From Congeria kusceri (lineage: Eukaryota > Mollusca > Bivalvia > Myida > Dreissenidae), in the NCBI GenBank assembly GCA_027627225.1, contig CM051038.1, positions 37,986,341-38,050,340 on the forward strand: a DNA stretch of 64,000 nt. The letters run 5' to 3'. How positions within the stretch are numbered: position 1 is the first letter of the stretch; each line of letters opens with the position of its first letter. The notes beneath the pieces were generated by a model. That model saw only the letters and a program-made list of their open reading frames with translations. It was not told where the DNA came from and searched no databases. Both the position numbers and the translations under genes were made by a program. This document shows, in pieces, positions 51,366-62,178 of the stretch.

Positions 51366-52136
51366 AACAAGAGGGCGAGGATGGCCATAGGGCGCTCACA
51401 TGATATCTATGTATGAAGTTTCATTAAAATATCTCATTGGGTTTTCTATTGAGCGAAAACTGCTTTTCTATTTTTATTGAACGAAAACTGTTTTTCTATT
51501 TTTAGTAACAGTGACCTTGATCTTGACCCCAGCCACCACATACGTAAAGCAAGGTCTTGATACAAGGTATCTATGTATGAAGTTTGATTAAAATATCTCA
51601 ATGCGTTCTATAAGTTATTGAGCATAAACCGTTTTTCTACTTTTAATAACAATGACCTTGACCCCACCTACCCCATAAGCAAACCCAAGTGAGGTCTCGA
51701 TATAAGATATGTGTATTAAGTTTCTTTAAAATATTGCAATGCTTTCTCAAGTTTATTGAGCCAAAACCGTTTTTCTACTTTCAGTAATGGTGAACTTGAC
51801 CCCACCCACCCCATATGCAATCCCAAGCAATGTCTCGATATAAGGTACTCATGTATTAAGTTTCATTTAAATAGCTCAATGCGTTCTCAAGATATTTAGT
51901 GGAAACCATTTTTCTATATTTAATAATGGTGACCTTGACCTTGACCCCACCCACCCCATATGCAATCCCAATCCAGGTCTCAATATAATGTATTTATGTA
52001 TTAAGTTTCATTAAAATATCTCAATGCGTTCCCAAGATATTGAGCGGAAACCGTTTTTCTATTTTTAGTAACATTGACCTTGACCCCTCCCACCCCAAAT
52101 GCAATCCCATGCGAGGTGTCGATATAAGGTATCTAT
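51366..52136 (+). repeat. Tandem repeat element of the 30-kb family, left part
   Basis: It starts AACAAGAGGGCGAGGATGG and repeats the same unit as 29953-31320 about five times. It is interrupted at 52136 and resumes at 53407-53490, where TCTATGTATTAAG continues the unit. Confidence 0.88.
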
Positions 52137-53406
52137 CAGGGATCTCACAAGGATTTTAAAATAGGAGTCCTGGGACTCCTTCCCCCTAAAAAGTAGTCCC
52201 AAATAGAAAAGAAATAAAATTGTATAGCACTTGATGCTTGACGTTGAATGAAATTGTTAATATTATACAATATATGACAGTTATAATAATAATAATAATA
52301 ATAATAAATACTATTATTATTATTATTATTATTATTGGGTTATGTAATTATATTATTATTATTTTATTGAGTTATGTAATAGTATTATTATTATATATAA
52401 CACTATAAATTATCATTCCTAATAAAACATTTTTGTTAATAATTAATTTTAAAACAGGTATATTCTGGACAACTGGCAATTGATGGTCTAGACTAGTGAA
52501 CTGTTTTCCTTCGTAATGTGTGGGCCTGGTAAAAATGTATAATGTGGTGATTGCAGTACAGCAGGCAACAACGCATTAGTTACTGTCAAGTTAAGTAATT
52601 AGAACGTGTGAACAACACACAAGAGCAGGAATGGAGTAATTATTTGTGAGATTAAACACCAAAGTATGTGTTTGCATGTGTTTTACTAATGTTGTGACCT
52701 GTAAAGTTGATGACATTCATTTTTGCGAGGTCGCAAAAATATGTGACATTGCAAAATTTTGAACTTACATTATTGCCAATATTGTTAATTTATATCTTTT
52801 TATATATGAAATAAACAAGCAAGTTCCTTAATGTATGTTTATTGATCAATGCATTTATATTCCTGCCAAAATTAGGCCTTAGATTTTCGCATGAAATTTC
52901 TGTCAAAGACAAAAATTCTTATCACCGTACTATTGAGATTTAGTCGATCTAGTTATTTATGAATTTAATTAAATTGAAACAATGCTGTTTGATTTTAGTT
53001 TTCAACCTAGTGCTAATTGTCCTTAGGCCTAATTGCGGACGCACGTTGTCACATTTCACGCATTCTAATTGACTTGTGGATTAAAGCACACCAATGAGTG
53101 ACATAGGAATTAACCAATGAAAGTAACTGTCTGGAATGGTGTGGGCGGAACTTAGGGACTACTGTGGGCGGAGCTAAGTAACTTGACTTTGACAGCTGCA
53201 TTGCGTACTAGGGGCCGATATTGATATCGCCACTACTGCCGAGTTTATTGCAGGCTTTCATGTATGTGTTATGTAACAGGGTAAACGATGTGTACGCAGT
53301 AAGCAGAAATGCATCAGTCCCAGGACTCTTGGTATGGTTTTGACATGCGTGCTTCTGAAAAAGTATGCGTCCAAATACGCTTGGTTTTGCATTTCCGAGA
53401 TCCCTG
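52137..53406. mobile_element. Non-autonomous DNA transposon, CAGGGATCTC termini, 6-bp TSD
   Basis: The perfect 10-bp inverted termini are CAGGGATCTC and GAGATCCCTG. ATCTAT lies on both sides (52131-52136 and 53407-53412), and removing the element restores the tandem unit. AGTCCTGGGACT occurs near both ends. Inside is an (AAT)n/(ATT)n hairpin at about 52280-52336. No transposase frame is present. The termini look hAT-like, but hAT duplications are 8 bp, so the superfamily is open. Confidence 0.88.
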
Positions 53407-53490
53407 ATCTATGTATTAAGTATCATTAAAATATCTTAATGCGTTCTAAAGTTATTGAGCGGAAACCGTTTTTCTATTTTTAGTAGCCAA
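53407..53490 (+). repeat. Tandem repeat element of the 30-kb family, right part
   Basis: This is the remaining half unit after the transposon, ending in GCGGAAACCGTTTTTCTATT and TTTAGTAGCC. Confidence 0.85.
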
Positions 53491-53686
53491 AATTATGCTT
53501 ATGAAAGAAAAAGAGGAAATGTATGAGAGAAATCTGACAATTCTAACATATTTTTATGTTATAAAATATTTAAGATGATGTCATGTTGCAAAAAAAACCT
53601 CTTGCAGCCCCATGCTGTACATTAATTAATGACACAATATTGGGATATCAATTATGACCCACCCACAATAATATGTATAGATAAAC

Positions 53687-54472
53687 CAGGCCTTTTTCTA
53701 CTGCTCTCACGGGTCCGATAGTCGGACCCGTTCCCAATGCCAAATATGCAGAATTTTTCCCAAATCTGACCCAAAAATTCCCAATTGTAAAAAATCTGTA
53801 TTTTTTTTTTTTAAATAAAAGTGAAATACGATTTTCCAATACTTTACAGCCGTTTTTTCTCACACTGGCTTTACATTTGGATATCCTCTAATTTTATCGT
53901 TGACATTGTTTACAAGGGGAGAACACTCTAATAGCTGTGTAATAAAATGGGTAACACAAAGAAAAACGATTTGTTTGTCCTCTATCATGATGAAATGTAA
54001 CATGAATTATGGGCAAATATTTTGTTATTTACACAAGTGGATGTGTCAGTTTATGGAAGGATTTAAATATAAGGAGGTTAAGATTGCTTTTCAAGTTATC
54101 ACATATTTTCGCGACCTAGGTAGTGAAGGCACTGCACAATGTTTATTAACACATCATTGAAACTAAATCATGTAGATAGTAGATCCCACATTTATTTTGG
54201 TGAAGTTGGTCAGATTTGGTGATGCTTTTTTAGAAATATACACATACTTATAGGAAATGAGACATGCATATGATTACAAACTCTTGGTTGCATAGCTTGC
54301 TTAGGTATTTATTACTGCTGTTAAATTATTATTTATTGATTTAAAACTGTAAATTTCTTCATTATACTTACGATTTAGCTATACAAATATTTCCCAATTT
54401 TGAAAATTTTACGTCGTGAATTTTCCAATTAAACCAAGGTACTATTTCCCGAAAAGGTCAGAAAAAGGCCTG
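53687..54472. mobile_element. Non-autonomous DNA transposon, CAGGCCTTTTTCT termini
   Basis: The perfect 13-bp inverted termini span 53687-53699 and 54460-54472. TAAAC is on both sides (53682-53686 and 54473-54477), a 5-bp duplication. At 786 bp, the one open frame of 86 aa inside has no transposase features. The superfamily is not assigned. Confidence 0.82.
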
Positions 54473-54632
54473 TAAACAGTCGAGTTGAGACATGACCATG
54501 TTCTAGATTAATGGTTTCTCCCGTAAATAGGTAAATATGATTCATATAAACGGGCGGTAACTGCAATAAGTTGATAACTCACTGCATAGGTACAGTGAAT
54601 TTGTATTTGTATCTATTCCATACTATCGATAC

Positions 54633-54709
54633 GAATTAATGGCTCAGGTGGTAAGGTGGTTATTTTTTAACCAACGGTCATGAGTTTGAGTCCTGCTGGT
54701 GAAACTTTT
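54633..54709 (+). repeat. tRNA-like SINE head, plus strand
   Basis: An A-box-like GGCTCAGGTGGTAAGG is followed by a TGGTTA/TAACCA stem and a B-box-like GAGTTTGAGTCC. The acceptor stem does not pair well, so this is a decayed tRNA-derived sequence rather than a working tRNA. Confidence 0.5.
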
Positions 54710-54974
54710 TTTCAAATTTATAAAGGTATTATATACTAGTATATTTGATGACTATGAGACGGACACAGGCAGTAAAGGAGATGCTGATGACGCTGAGACC
54801 GTCGCAGCAAGTGAATGGCATCACGCTGTGATGGTTTTTGATTTTGTGATTGTTATTATTGTCAAGTAACTGATAAATGAAAAAAAATGAAAAAAAAAAT
54901 ACAAACCCAGAATACATTAGAAACAAATGTCACTTCATAAATTGCAATTAAAAACCAAGTTTTACTAAAAATTT

Positions 54975-55040
54975 TAAGACCAGATTTGAACCCAGTTCGC
55001 CGTCATCTAAATCTGCAGCGCATACCGCTCGACCATTCTT
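54975..55040 (-). repeat. tRNA-like SINE head, minus strand
   Basis: On the minus strand, TGGTCGAGCGGTATGCG resembles an A box and TGGGTTCAAATC a B box at roughly the usual distance. The anticodon stem is poor. It faces the plus-strand head at 54633. Confidence 0.5.
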
Positions 55041-55699
55041 CTTTTGCTTTTAGTTGACTGTTTATGTTTATATGAATACTATACTATACTTGAAATGAAT
55101 GGCAAAATAATCTGACAATAAAAATAGCAATTACATTGATACCCCTATAAAATGGACTGTGCTGATCTTTGGTGTCTCAGAGGTTGCTGTCCGACTATAC
55201 ATCCTCTTAAACAAACACAAACATTGATTTGATTGAATTGGAAGATGCAATTACTCAAAAAACAAACTGGACCCCTTGAAGAAATATAATAGACCAACAG
55301 GTTTAATGTAGATCTCAACGAGGGGCCACTGGAAAAGAGGCCCATGTCAATTCTAAGGGGCCTTTTGCAAACTCTTATCCAGAGAGGGTCTCCCTAAGTT
55401 GTATAGATAACAACACAGAACAGTTTAATGCATGAAATACAGAAGGATTGATAAATGCAGACATATTTCATTATCAAGCGGAATCATTTCAGAAACAACA
55501 TAGAAAATATTTCATGATAAGCGACAAATTAACGAAGGAACCAGTGGATATGTGCTGCCACAAGACAATACTGTAAACATTCAAATATTGGATCTGCAAA
55601 ATAAAAAATAAGTCATTTACTTTATAATATCATTTGACATAGTATTTAGATTTATAAAAACAATATAAACTGCATATTGACTGAAGAAAAAATAGTATT

Positions 55700-56595
55700 G
55701 CCCAGTATTCCCCGGTATTGCCCACTTTCAGGGTGTGGCCAGTTTTGACCTCAGGGGCATCATGTGAACAATCTTTGTAGAGGACCACTATACAATGTTA
55801 CATACCAAATATGAAACTTCTGGGCCTTGCGGTTTCAGGGGAGAAGATTTTAAAAGTCATTTTGCTATTCAAGTCTATATAAACCATGTGACCCCCGGGG
55901 CATGGCCAGTTTTGACCAGGGGCATCATTTGAACAATCTTTGTAGAGGACCACTAAACAATGTTACATACCATAATGAAACCTCTGGGCCATGCGGTTTC
56001 AGGGGAGAAGATTTTAAAAGTCATTTTGCTATTCAAGTCTATATAAACCATGTGACCCCCGGGGCATGGCCAGTTTTGACCCCAGGGGCATCATTTGAAC
56101 AATCTTTGTAGAGGACCACTAAACAATGTTACATACCAAATATGAAACCTCTGGGCCATGCGGTTTCAGAGGAAAATATTTTTAAAGATATTTTGCTATT
56201 CAAGTCTATATAAACCATGTGACCCCCGGGGTGTGGCCAGTTTTGATCCCAGGGGCATAATTTGAACAATCTTTGTACGGGACCACTAGAGGATGTCACA
56301 TATCAAATATGAAAGCTCCAAGCCTTGTGGTTTGAGAGAAGATTTTAAAAGTTTTCAGGTTTTAAATCTATCTTTAGCTCTTGTGACCCACATATGCAGC
56401 GGACTGGACTGGAACGATTTGAACAATTTTGAAAGAGGGTTACCCAAGGATCATTCCTGTGAAGTTTGGTCAAAATCTGCCCATTGATTTAGGAGGAGAT
56501 GTTCTTTGAATGAAAATTTTGACACACGACGGACAAAAGGCAATCCTAAAACCTCACCATGCATGAGCACGTTGTGCCCAGGTGAGCTAAAGACT
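55700..56595 (+). repeat. Tandem repeat element, GTGACCCCCGGGGCATGGCC unit
   Basis: About four units of roughly 160-165 bp carry GGCCAGTTTTGACC, CAATCTTTGTAGAGGACCAC, ACATACCAAATATGAAAC and GCGGTTTCAGGGGAGAAG. It ends in a GACGGACAAAAGG stretch and CAGGTGAGCTAAAGAC, the shared tail. Confidence 0.87.
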
Positions 56596-56719
56596 TTAAC
56601 CAAATTCAGACGCGGATGCCGACGCCAGAGGTAGTTCGTAAGCTCACCTATTCTTCGAATAGTCGAGCTACATATATAGAATTTAGAGTTTTAAACAGAA
56701 ACTGTTGTTAAACAAAAGA

Positions 56720-58260
56720 TATTTCTTTTTTTTTTTATCAGTTTGGCTTTTGACCTTATTACCAAATAATTAATAGGGATGTATATGAAATCATAACCGG
56801 CCTACCAACCAAACTTTAAGAATAGGGTTCCATAGTTATAGTCAAGACAATGTTTTACAAATCTTGGTCATTTTTATATTGGCCTTTGACCCTTTTACCA
56901 AATAATGAATAGGGATGTACAGTAGAACCTGTCTAAACCGAATAGCGTCGGGACCGGGCCAATTCTTCGGTTTTCAGAGGTGTTCCGTTTACCCGGGTTT
57001 TTAGTAAATGTCATTTTCCTTTAAAAATGTACGTTCTATTTTATATGTTAGTTCGTGTATATAATAAGACAACTACATGATAATGTTTGCTCTTTAATTG
57101 TTTTTGTTTTTTTTATTTGAAAGTAAAAAATGTGTATTTGTACATAAAACGAAACTCAAATTATCAATCAAACACGTTATTGTATTCAACGTACAACTTA
57201 TTAACATCTGTTTAACGATATTACCAATTGTTGACTGCTTTGATTAGTTTAAACATATTTATTTTAGTGCGATTGTATCGCAAGCCTTATAGAGATCAGT
57301 GAGCGAAATATTGCCATAATTTACTATATGTTTAAATTATTACACTGTTGTGAAACATTTAAAAGTGTACACTGTACGTAAATTTCAACATAAAACATGA
57401 ACAACTAATCTGTTTTTCACAAGTTGACTATTGTCGTATGCACCGACTAGCTGATTATTATTGCCCCACTGCCCCGTTATCACCATGGCGATTATGCCTT
57501 TTGTGTGTAATAGTGTCACCAATTATTGAGTTCACACTTCCGCGGTATTGCAAAGTGACACCTGACAGGATACACCGTTCGGTTTATTCAGGTTTTTTAT
57601 GGTTGAATGAGATAAAATTTGTGATAAAATCGTTCGGTATTCGGTTTTGACAGGGTTCTGTTTATTAAGGCTTTTTGATAGATAAAATAAGAAGGAAAAA
57701 ATCGGGACCAACACAGCCGTTCGGTTTTGACAGGGATTCGGTTTTGACACGGATTCGGTTTTCACAGGGTTTGGTTTGGACAGTTTCCCTGTATATAGAG
57801 TCATAACCAACCTACAAACCAAATTTTCAGAACAGGGTTCCATAGTTTTTGCCTAGACAATGTTTTACATCATTTGGACAGTTTGACCTTGATATTTGAC
57901 CCAAGGACCCAATAATCAATAGGGATCCTCTACTAGTCATGACCAACCTACCTACCAAGTTTTAAGTACCAAGGCCTAAGGGTTGCCAAGTTAGTGCCTG
58001 GGAAAGGTTTTTAAATAATTGGGTGTTTTTAAAAAAATCGTTTGGTCAGTTTTTACTTTGACTTTTGACCCAAGGATCCCAAAATCAATAGAGATCATCT
58101 ACCAATCATAACCAACCTACCTACCAAGTTAGAAGACCCTAGGCCTTTAGTTATTGCCCCGACAAGGTATGGTCTTCCGACAGACAGACCTTTGGACAGA
58201 AGGACCAACATTTGTAAAGCAATAAACACTTACTTCTTCAAAGCGGGGCATAATACACAA
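56720..58260 (+). repeat. Tandem repeat array, TAATAGGGAT...CATAACCAACCTAC unit
   Basis: About four units of roughly 130 bp carry GACCCTTTTACCAAATAATG, AATAGGGATGTA, AACCAACCTACCAACC and GGTTCCATAGTT. One unit is split by the element at 56920-57791. Confidence 0.8.
56920..57791. mobile_element. Non-autonomous pogo/Tigger-like element, TA target
   Basis: The left end is CAGTAGAACCTGTCTAAACC. The right end, reversed, is CAGGGAAACTGTCCAAACC, an imperfect inverted repeat of about 24 bp. TA lies on each side (56918-56919 and 57792-57793), and excision restores the host tandem unit. The terminal style matches pogo/Tigger elements. Inside, TTCGGTTTTGACAGGG-type phrases repeat near the right end. 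There is no transposase. Confidence 0.82.
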
Positions 58261-58543
58261 TGTATTACTGCTTTAAAGAGGGTTTGCAACTGTTATGCTT
58301 TACACACAAAATAAACAATGGGCAGTAGCTCCATAAATATTAAGTACTGTATAAGTGGTTAAGTTAGCTACGTGGAAATGTTTGCGAATTTCGCGAATTA
58401 GAAGAATTCGTTAATATTATAGCCATCAAAATTAAATCGATTACCGAGTACTAGACAGGAACACCGATTGCAGATAAGAATGTGTACATGTGTATGTAAA
58501 AGTGCATTTGCATTGCATCGTGTAGAAAAATAATGTTTAAAAT

Positions 58544-59288
58544 TAAGGATGGCATCAAATACCAAAATCGGTATTCTAATATTTGCTTTTTTATTTAATA
58601 GAATATTCCAATATTCGCATAAATTCATATTTACTACATTAAGATTTGTGACCAAGTCGACACCATACATAATGGTACAGAGGTTTAATACAGATTTTCG
58701 CCGTATCTTCATTTCATAAACAAATTGCAATATCATGTTAATGTGTTTATGGTATTAAGCATAAACCACTGAGGTCACGTGTTAAGTGTTGATTTTGATT
58801 AAGAATATTTGCAATAATCTACAAATTACATATTCCTTATCAAGTGGGAAATGTGTCGATAAGCATATATGTTTATCGGCGAATTTGAGCGACATTTCTC
58901 AGCTATAATGACTGACAAATATGTGATTGCACTTATGCAATTATTTGTTTTGTTAATCTTTTCACAGGTTTAATTACCTGTTCCATGTTATAGCTTCATA
59001 ATGTCCTACGTATATTTGTGTATTACTGGTGACTAGATGCTGACCGCTGACACGGACACGTATATTCAATATCTTTGTCTGACACATGGCATGGAATAAT
59101 CTATTGGAAACACGGTGTCATGTATCTACTGGTGAAATACTGCTTTCAGGTTGAAATAAAACTACTTTCTACAATCAATAAAATTAATGTTTAAAACAGC
59201 AATACAAATATGCGAATATTCAAATAGCGTTTTAACTATTCGAATAACGATCATTCAATCGAATAATCGAATAGTTTTGCCATCCCTA
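58544..59288. mobile_element. Non-autonomous hAT element with 8-bp TSD
   Basis: The termini are TAAGGATGGCA and (reversed right end) TAGGGATGGCA. TTTAAAAT is duplicated exactly at 58536-58543 and 59289-59296. An 8-bp duplication with TA(A/G)GGATGGCA ends is typical of hAT. The 745 bp hold no transposase frame. ATTCGAATA-rich subterminal sequence is also usual for these elements. Confidence 0.9.
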
Positions 59289-59296
59289 TTTAAAAT

Positions 59297-60300
59297 ATAG
59301 GAATATGAAGATACACATTATTTTAAAACTTGTATTTTTCACTAATAGTCACAAATTCATGTCACGAGGGGCAGTTGTTCTAAGCGTTTATGATAAGTTA
59401 AGAATGTTTTTCAAACCTCGTAGCTATAATTTGGCTGCTAATTAATGAAAGCGACTGCAACAACAGGACGTTATCTAGGGTGGAACGCACGATATAAGCT
59501 GATCACTCCAAACTGTTACATTTTGACCATAATCAGGTTGAGTTATTGTTTGTGGCACTTTAGGCCGGTGTCAGTAGGAGTAACATTGTAGGCGTGATCA
59601 AGATATTGGAAATTCCCTAACATTTCCGCACACTAAAAGTCTGAATTTTAAACTCGCCAATTTTTTTACAGGCAGAAATATACACTTACACAGTATTTAG
59701 GGTTCGTTTATCTGGATCATCCAAGCAACTCCCTGTATATATATACATTTTTAATTAGTCTCCATTTTATTAAAGAAAAATATTATCAACAAAAAACAAC
59801 AAGCTTTGTCACAGGATGTAATGTATGCCCCAAAAACATATGCTTGTCAGAGGAACGCAACACATTGTCAATTTCAACGAACAATTAAGCCAGTCAAAAC
59901 CATGAGTCATTATAATAAACACCTGTTAAAACTAAGAAGAGTGACAGTGTGACATGATCAATTAGCCAGTCTTCCAAAACTGCAAGCTGTTGGCTTAAGC
60001 CACAGCAACGGTGTCGCTTTGACTTCAAATGTCTAAGTTTATTGTGACTGCTGAACTGCAGCTAGAGTTTAGCAGTTTGTAGGTGAAAAGCGTGCAACAT
60101 GCTTAGCATGTGGTAGGTGTCAAAAAACTTGTCATTTTGTTGCATTGGATAAATTGGAGATTTTAATTTGGGGTGATTAAATAGACCTGTCTTGGATATA
60201 AAATGTAGTGTAACTTGAATATTTGTTGTTGTATTTTGGACACAGTAGTCTTCAGTCTGGTGGGGTAAATATTACTGAACTTTGTAGTGTGTGTGGGTAA
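59297..60300. other. Intergenic stretch, nothing recognised
   Basis: No supported gene or repeat. Confidence 0.4.
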
Positions 60301-60309
60301 GAACCAGCC

Positions 60310-60382
60310 GCCCGATTAATTCAGATGGTAGAGCGCTGTGCTAGTGTTTCGGCAGTCGTGGGTTTGAGCCCCGCACCGGGCA
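60310..60382 (+). repeat. tRNA-Thr(AGT)-like sequence, probable SINE head
   Basis: It folds as a cloverleaf. The acceptor GCCCGAT pairs 6 of 7 with ACCGGGC, the D arm is TCAGATGGTAGA, the loop CTAGTGT has AGT at the anticodon place, and the T arm GTGGG-TTTGAGC-CCCGC pairs fully. Mismatches in the D and anticodon stems, and a partial second copy 200 bp on in the same context, favour a tRNA-derived SINE over a working tRNA. Confidence 0.6.
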
Positions 60383-60507
60383 CACTTTTGCTCCCAGGTT
60401 TATTTTAATGGTGTCAGGAGTTTAAGGCAGGAGTGCCTGGAGTTGGCTTAAATGGTAAATGGGAGGTGTGTAGTGTGCGTGGGTAAGTGCATGGGTAAGA
60501 ACCAGCA

Positions 60508-60550
60508 GTCCATGTAGCTCAGATGGTAGAGCGCGATGCTAGTGTTCTTG
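60508..60550 (+). repeat. Second, truncated tRNA-like head
   Basis: TAGCTCAGATGGTAGAGCG is a good A box, followed by GATGCTAGTGTTCTTG, and then the similarity stops before a B box. Both copies are preceded by GGGTAAGAACCAGC, so the unit was duplicated with its flank. Confidence 0.6.
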
Positions 60551-60559
60551 AAGCAGCAC

Positions 60560-61196
60560 CCAATGCACCAAAGAAAAATGGTCATGTAATCTCACAGCGA
60601 TTTGTTTCTTATAACTTTTACTGGTCCCATTCCCAATGCCAAATAGTTCATATTTCCTGTCCCAAAGCAGTGAAAACCCGTTTAACAACCTGTGAGTGTG
60701 AACTACACGTGCAATTTCGCCACGTGCATAGCAAGAGTAGGAACACAGCGTGTATATAAAATATGCGTGTAGATCTAACTCATCGATATGACCAACATTA
60801 CAAAATAAATCAGGAATAAAACATTCAATCAAGAAATACAAAACTTAACTTATGTTGTCCTAATTAAGTTGTTGTCACTGTTTTCCCCGCGATGGCCGCC
60901 GTGAACGGAAATGACATAACTCGGTTACATACCACTATAATGTGACAACATTCGGCGTTCCCTTTTGCAACCAATATTCCGATACTTTTACACAAACAAC
61001 AAAAAGTTTAAACAAGTCATATTTTTGGTAGTAGTCATTGGGAACAAGGCGACCTACCGTGTACTCATATACGTTCACAACATTTACCAACATGGTATCA
61101 TTGTATTTTCATAAGACAGTACAATGCGAATTATGCAAAATATAATCAAATTTACACTTAAATTATAATGACATTTATCAATTAAATTTATTTATC
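60560..61196. other. Intergenic stretch, nothing recognised
   Basis: No supported gene or repeat. Confidence 0.4.
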
Positions 61197-61594
61197 TATA
61201 CTAATAGAAGAAACTGGATATGTTTTCATTGCGTATTTTGATATGTTGTAAGATTTAAATATGGATCAAAATTTAGGATATACATTGAAATAATCAATAA
61301 TTTTAATGCCCTTACAAATTGACCAATCATTAAAACGTTGACGTCATCCAAACGAAACATTAGTGATTTAAAAGTTGCAAAGACGACCACGATACTTGTG
61401 TTTGATGTTTTCAAAGATTAAACACCGCCGTTTACTTTTTAATGATTGATCCATTTTTAGGGGCATTATAATTATGGATTAGTTTAATTTCTAACCTAAA
61501 TTTTAATACCAAATTCAGTTGTATTAATATCTAACAACATAAAAAAAAAATACGCATTGAAAACATGTCCAGTTTCTATTTTTCTATTAGTATA
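61197..61594. mobile_element. MITE with TATACTAATAG termini
   Basis: The inverted ends are about 45 bp and nearly match: TATACTAATAG, AGAAACTGGA(T/C)ATGTTTTC, A(T/A)TGCGTATTTT. The right end lies at 61550-61594. The 398 bp are non-coding. The TA at each edge would fit a Tc1/mariner-type target, but this is ambiguous because TATA belongs to the repeat. Confidence 0.75.
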
Positions 61595-61599
61595 TTTGT

Positions 61600-62090
61600 A
61601 ACATTCAACAAATTTCATATTTCATTAGAAAATCAACACAGAGTGACACGAAATATCTTTTAAAACAAGATACCTTGCGTCTATGGTAATTGTGACATGA
61701 AGGAACGTAGATTGAACTTTCTACATAAATAAATTTAAAACTGACAAATGCGTAACTAGGTTGTGTTGCTGTTGTTTGTTTTTCATTTATATTCACGTAT
61801 CCTTCGCATGACTGATTAGAATCGAACGACACACTAAGGTCACATACTAAATCATATTTTATCCCATCATGACGCCTGCATTGACGAAATAACACCCTGT
61901 GGGATAAACTAAGCTATATCAGACACCTTTGTATCAAGCCGATATCAGCATAGTGGTATGATAAAATGACGTCATTTTGTTTATTTTCATTTGATGTGTT
62001 TCGTGTTATTCCGGGATTTTCTTTCGTTCATTTTCATAATAAATACAGAAAATAATGGGATAAATGGAATACCAGGTAAATGTTAAATAT
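61600..62090. other. Intergenic stretch, nothing recognised
   Basis: No supported gene or repeat. Confidence 0.4.
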
Positions 62091-62092
62091 AT

Positions 62093-62178
62093 ATAAGTTT
62101 ATTTACTCGGCACGAAAACCTAAACCACTCGGTAAGGCTCGTGGTTAAGGTTTGCTAAGCCTCGCTAAATAAACTTAT
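62093..62178. repeat. 86-bp hairpin-forming sequence
   Basis: Perfect 13-base ends ATAAGTTTATTTA and TAAATAAACTTAT enclose a second inverted pair (AAACCTAAACCAC and GTGGTTAAGGTTT). A diverged relative is at 20228-20320. Confidence 0.75.
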
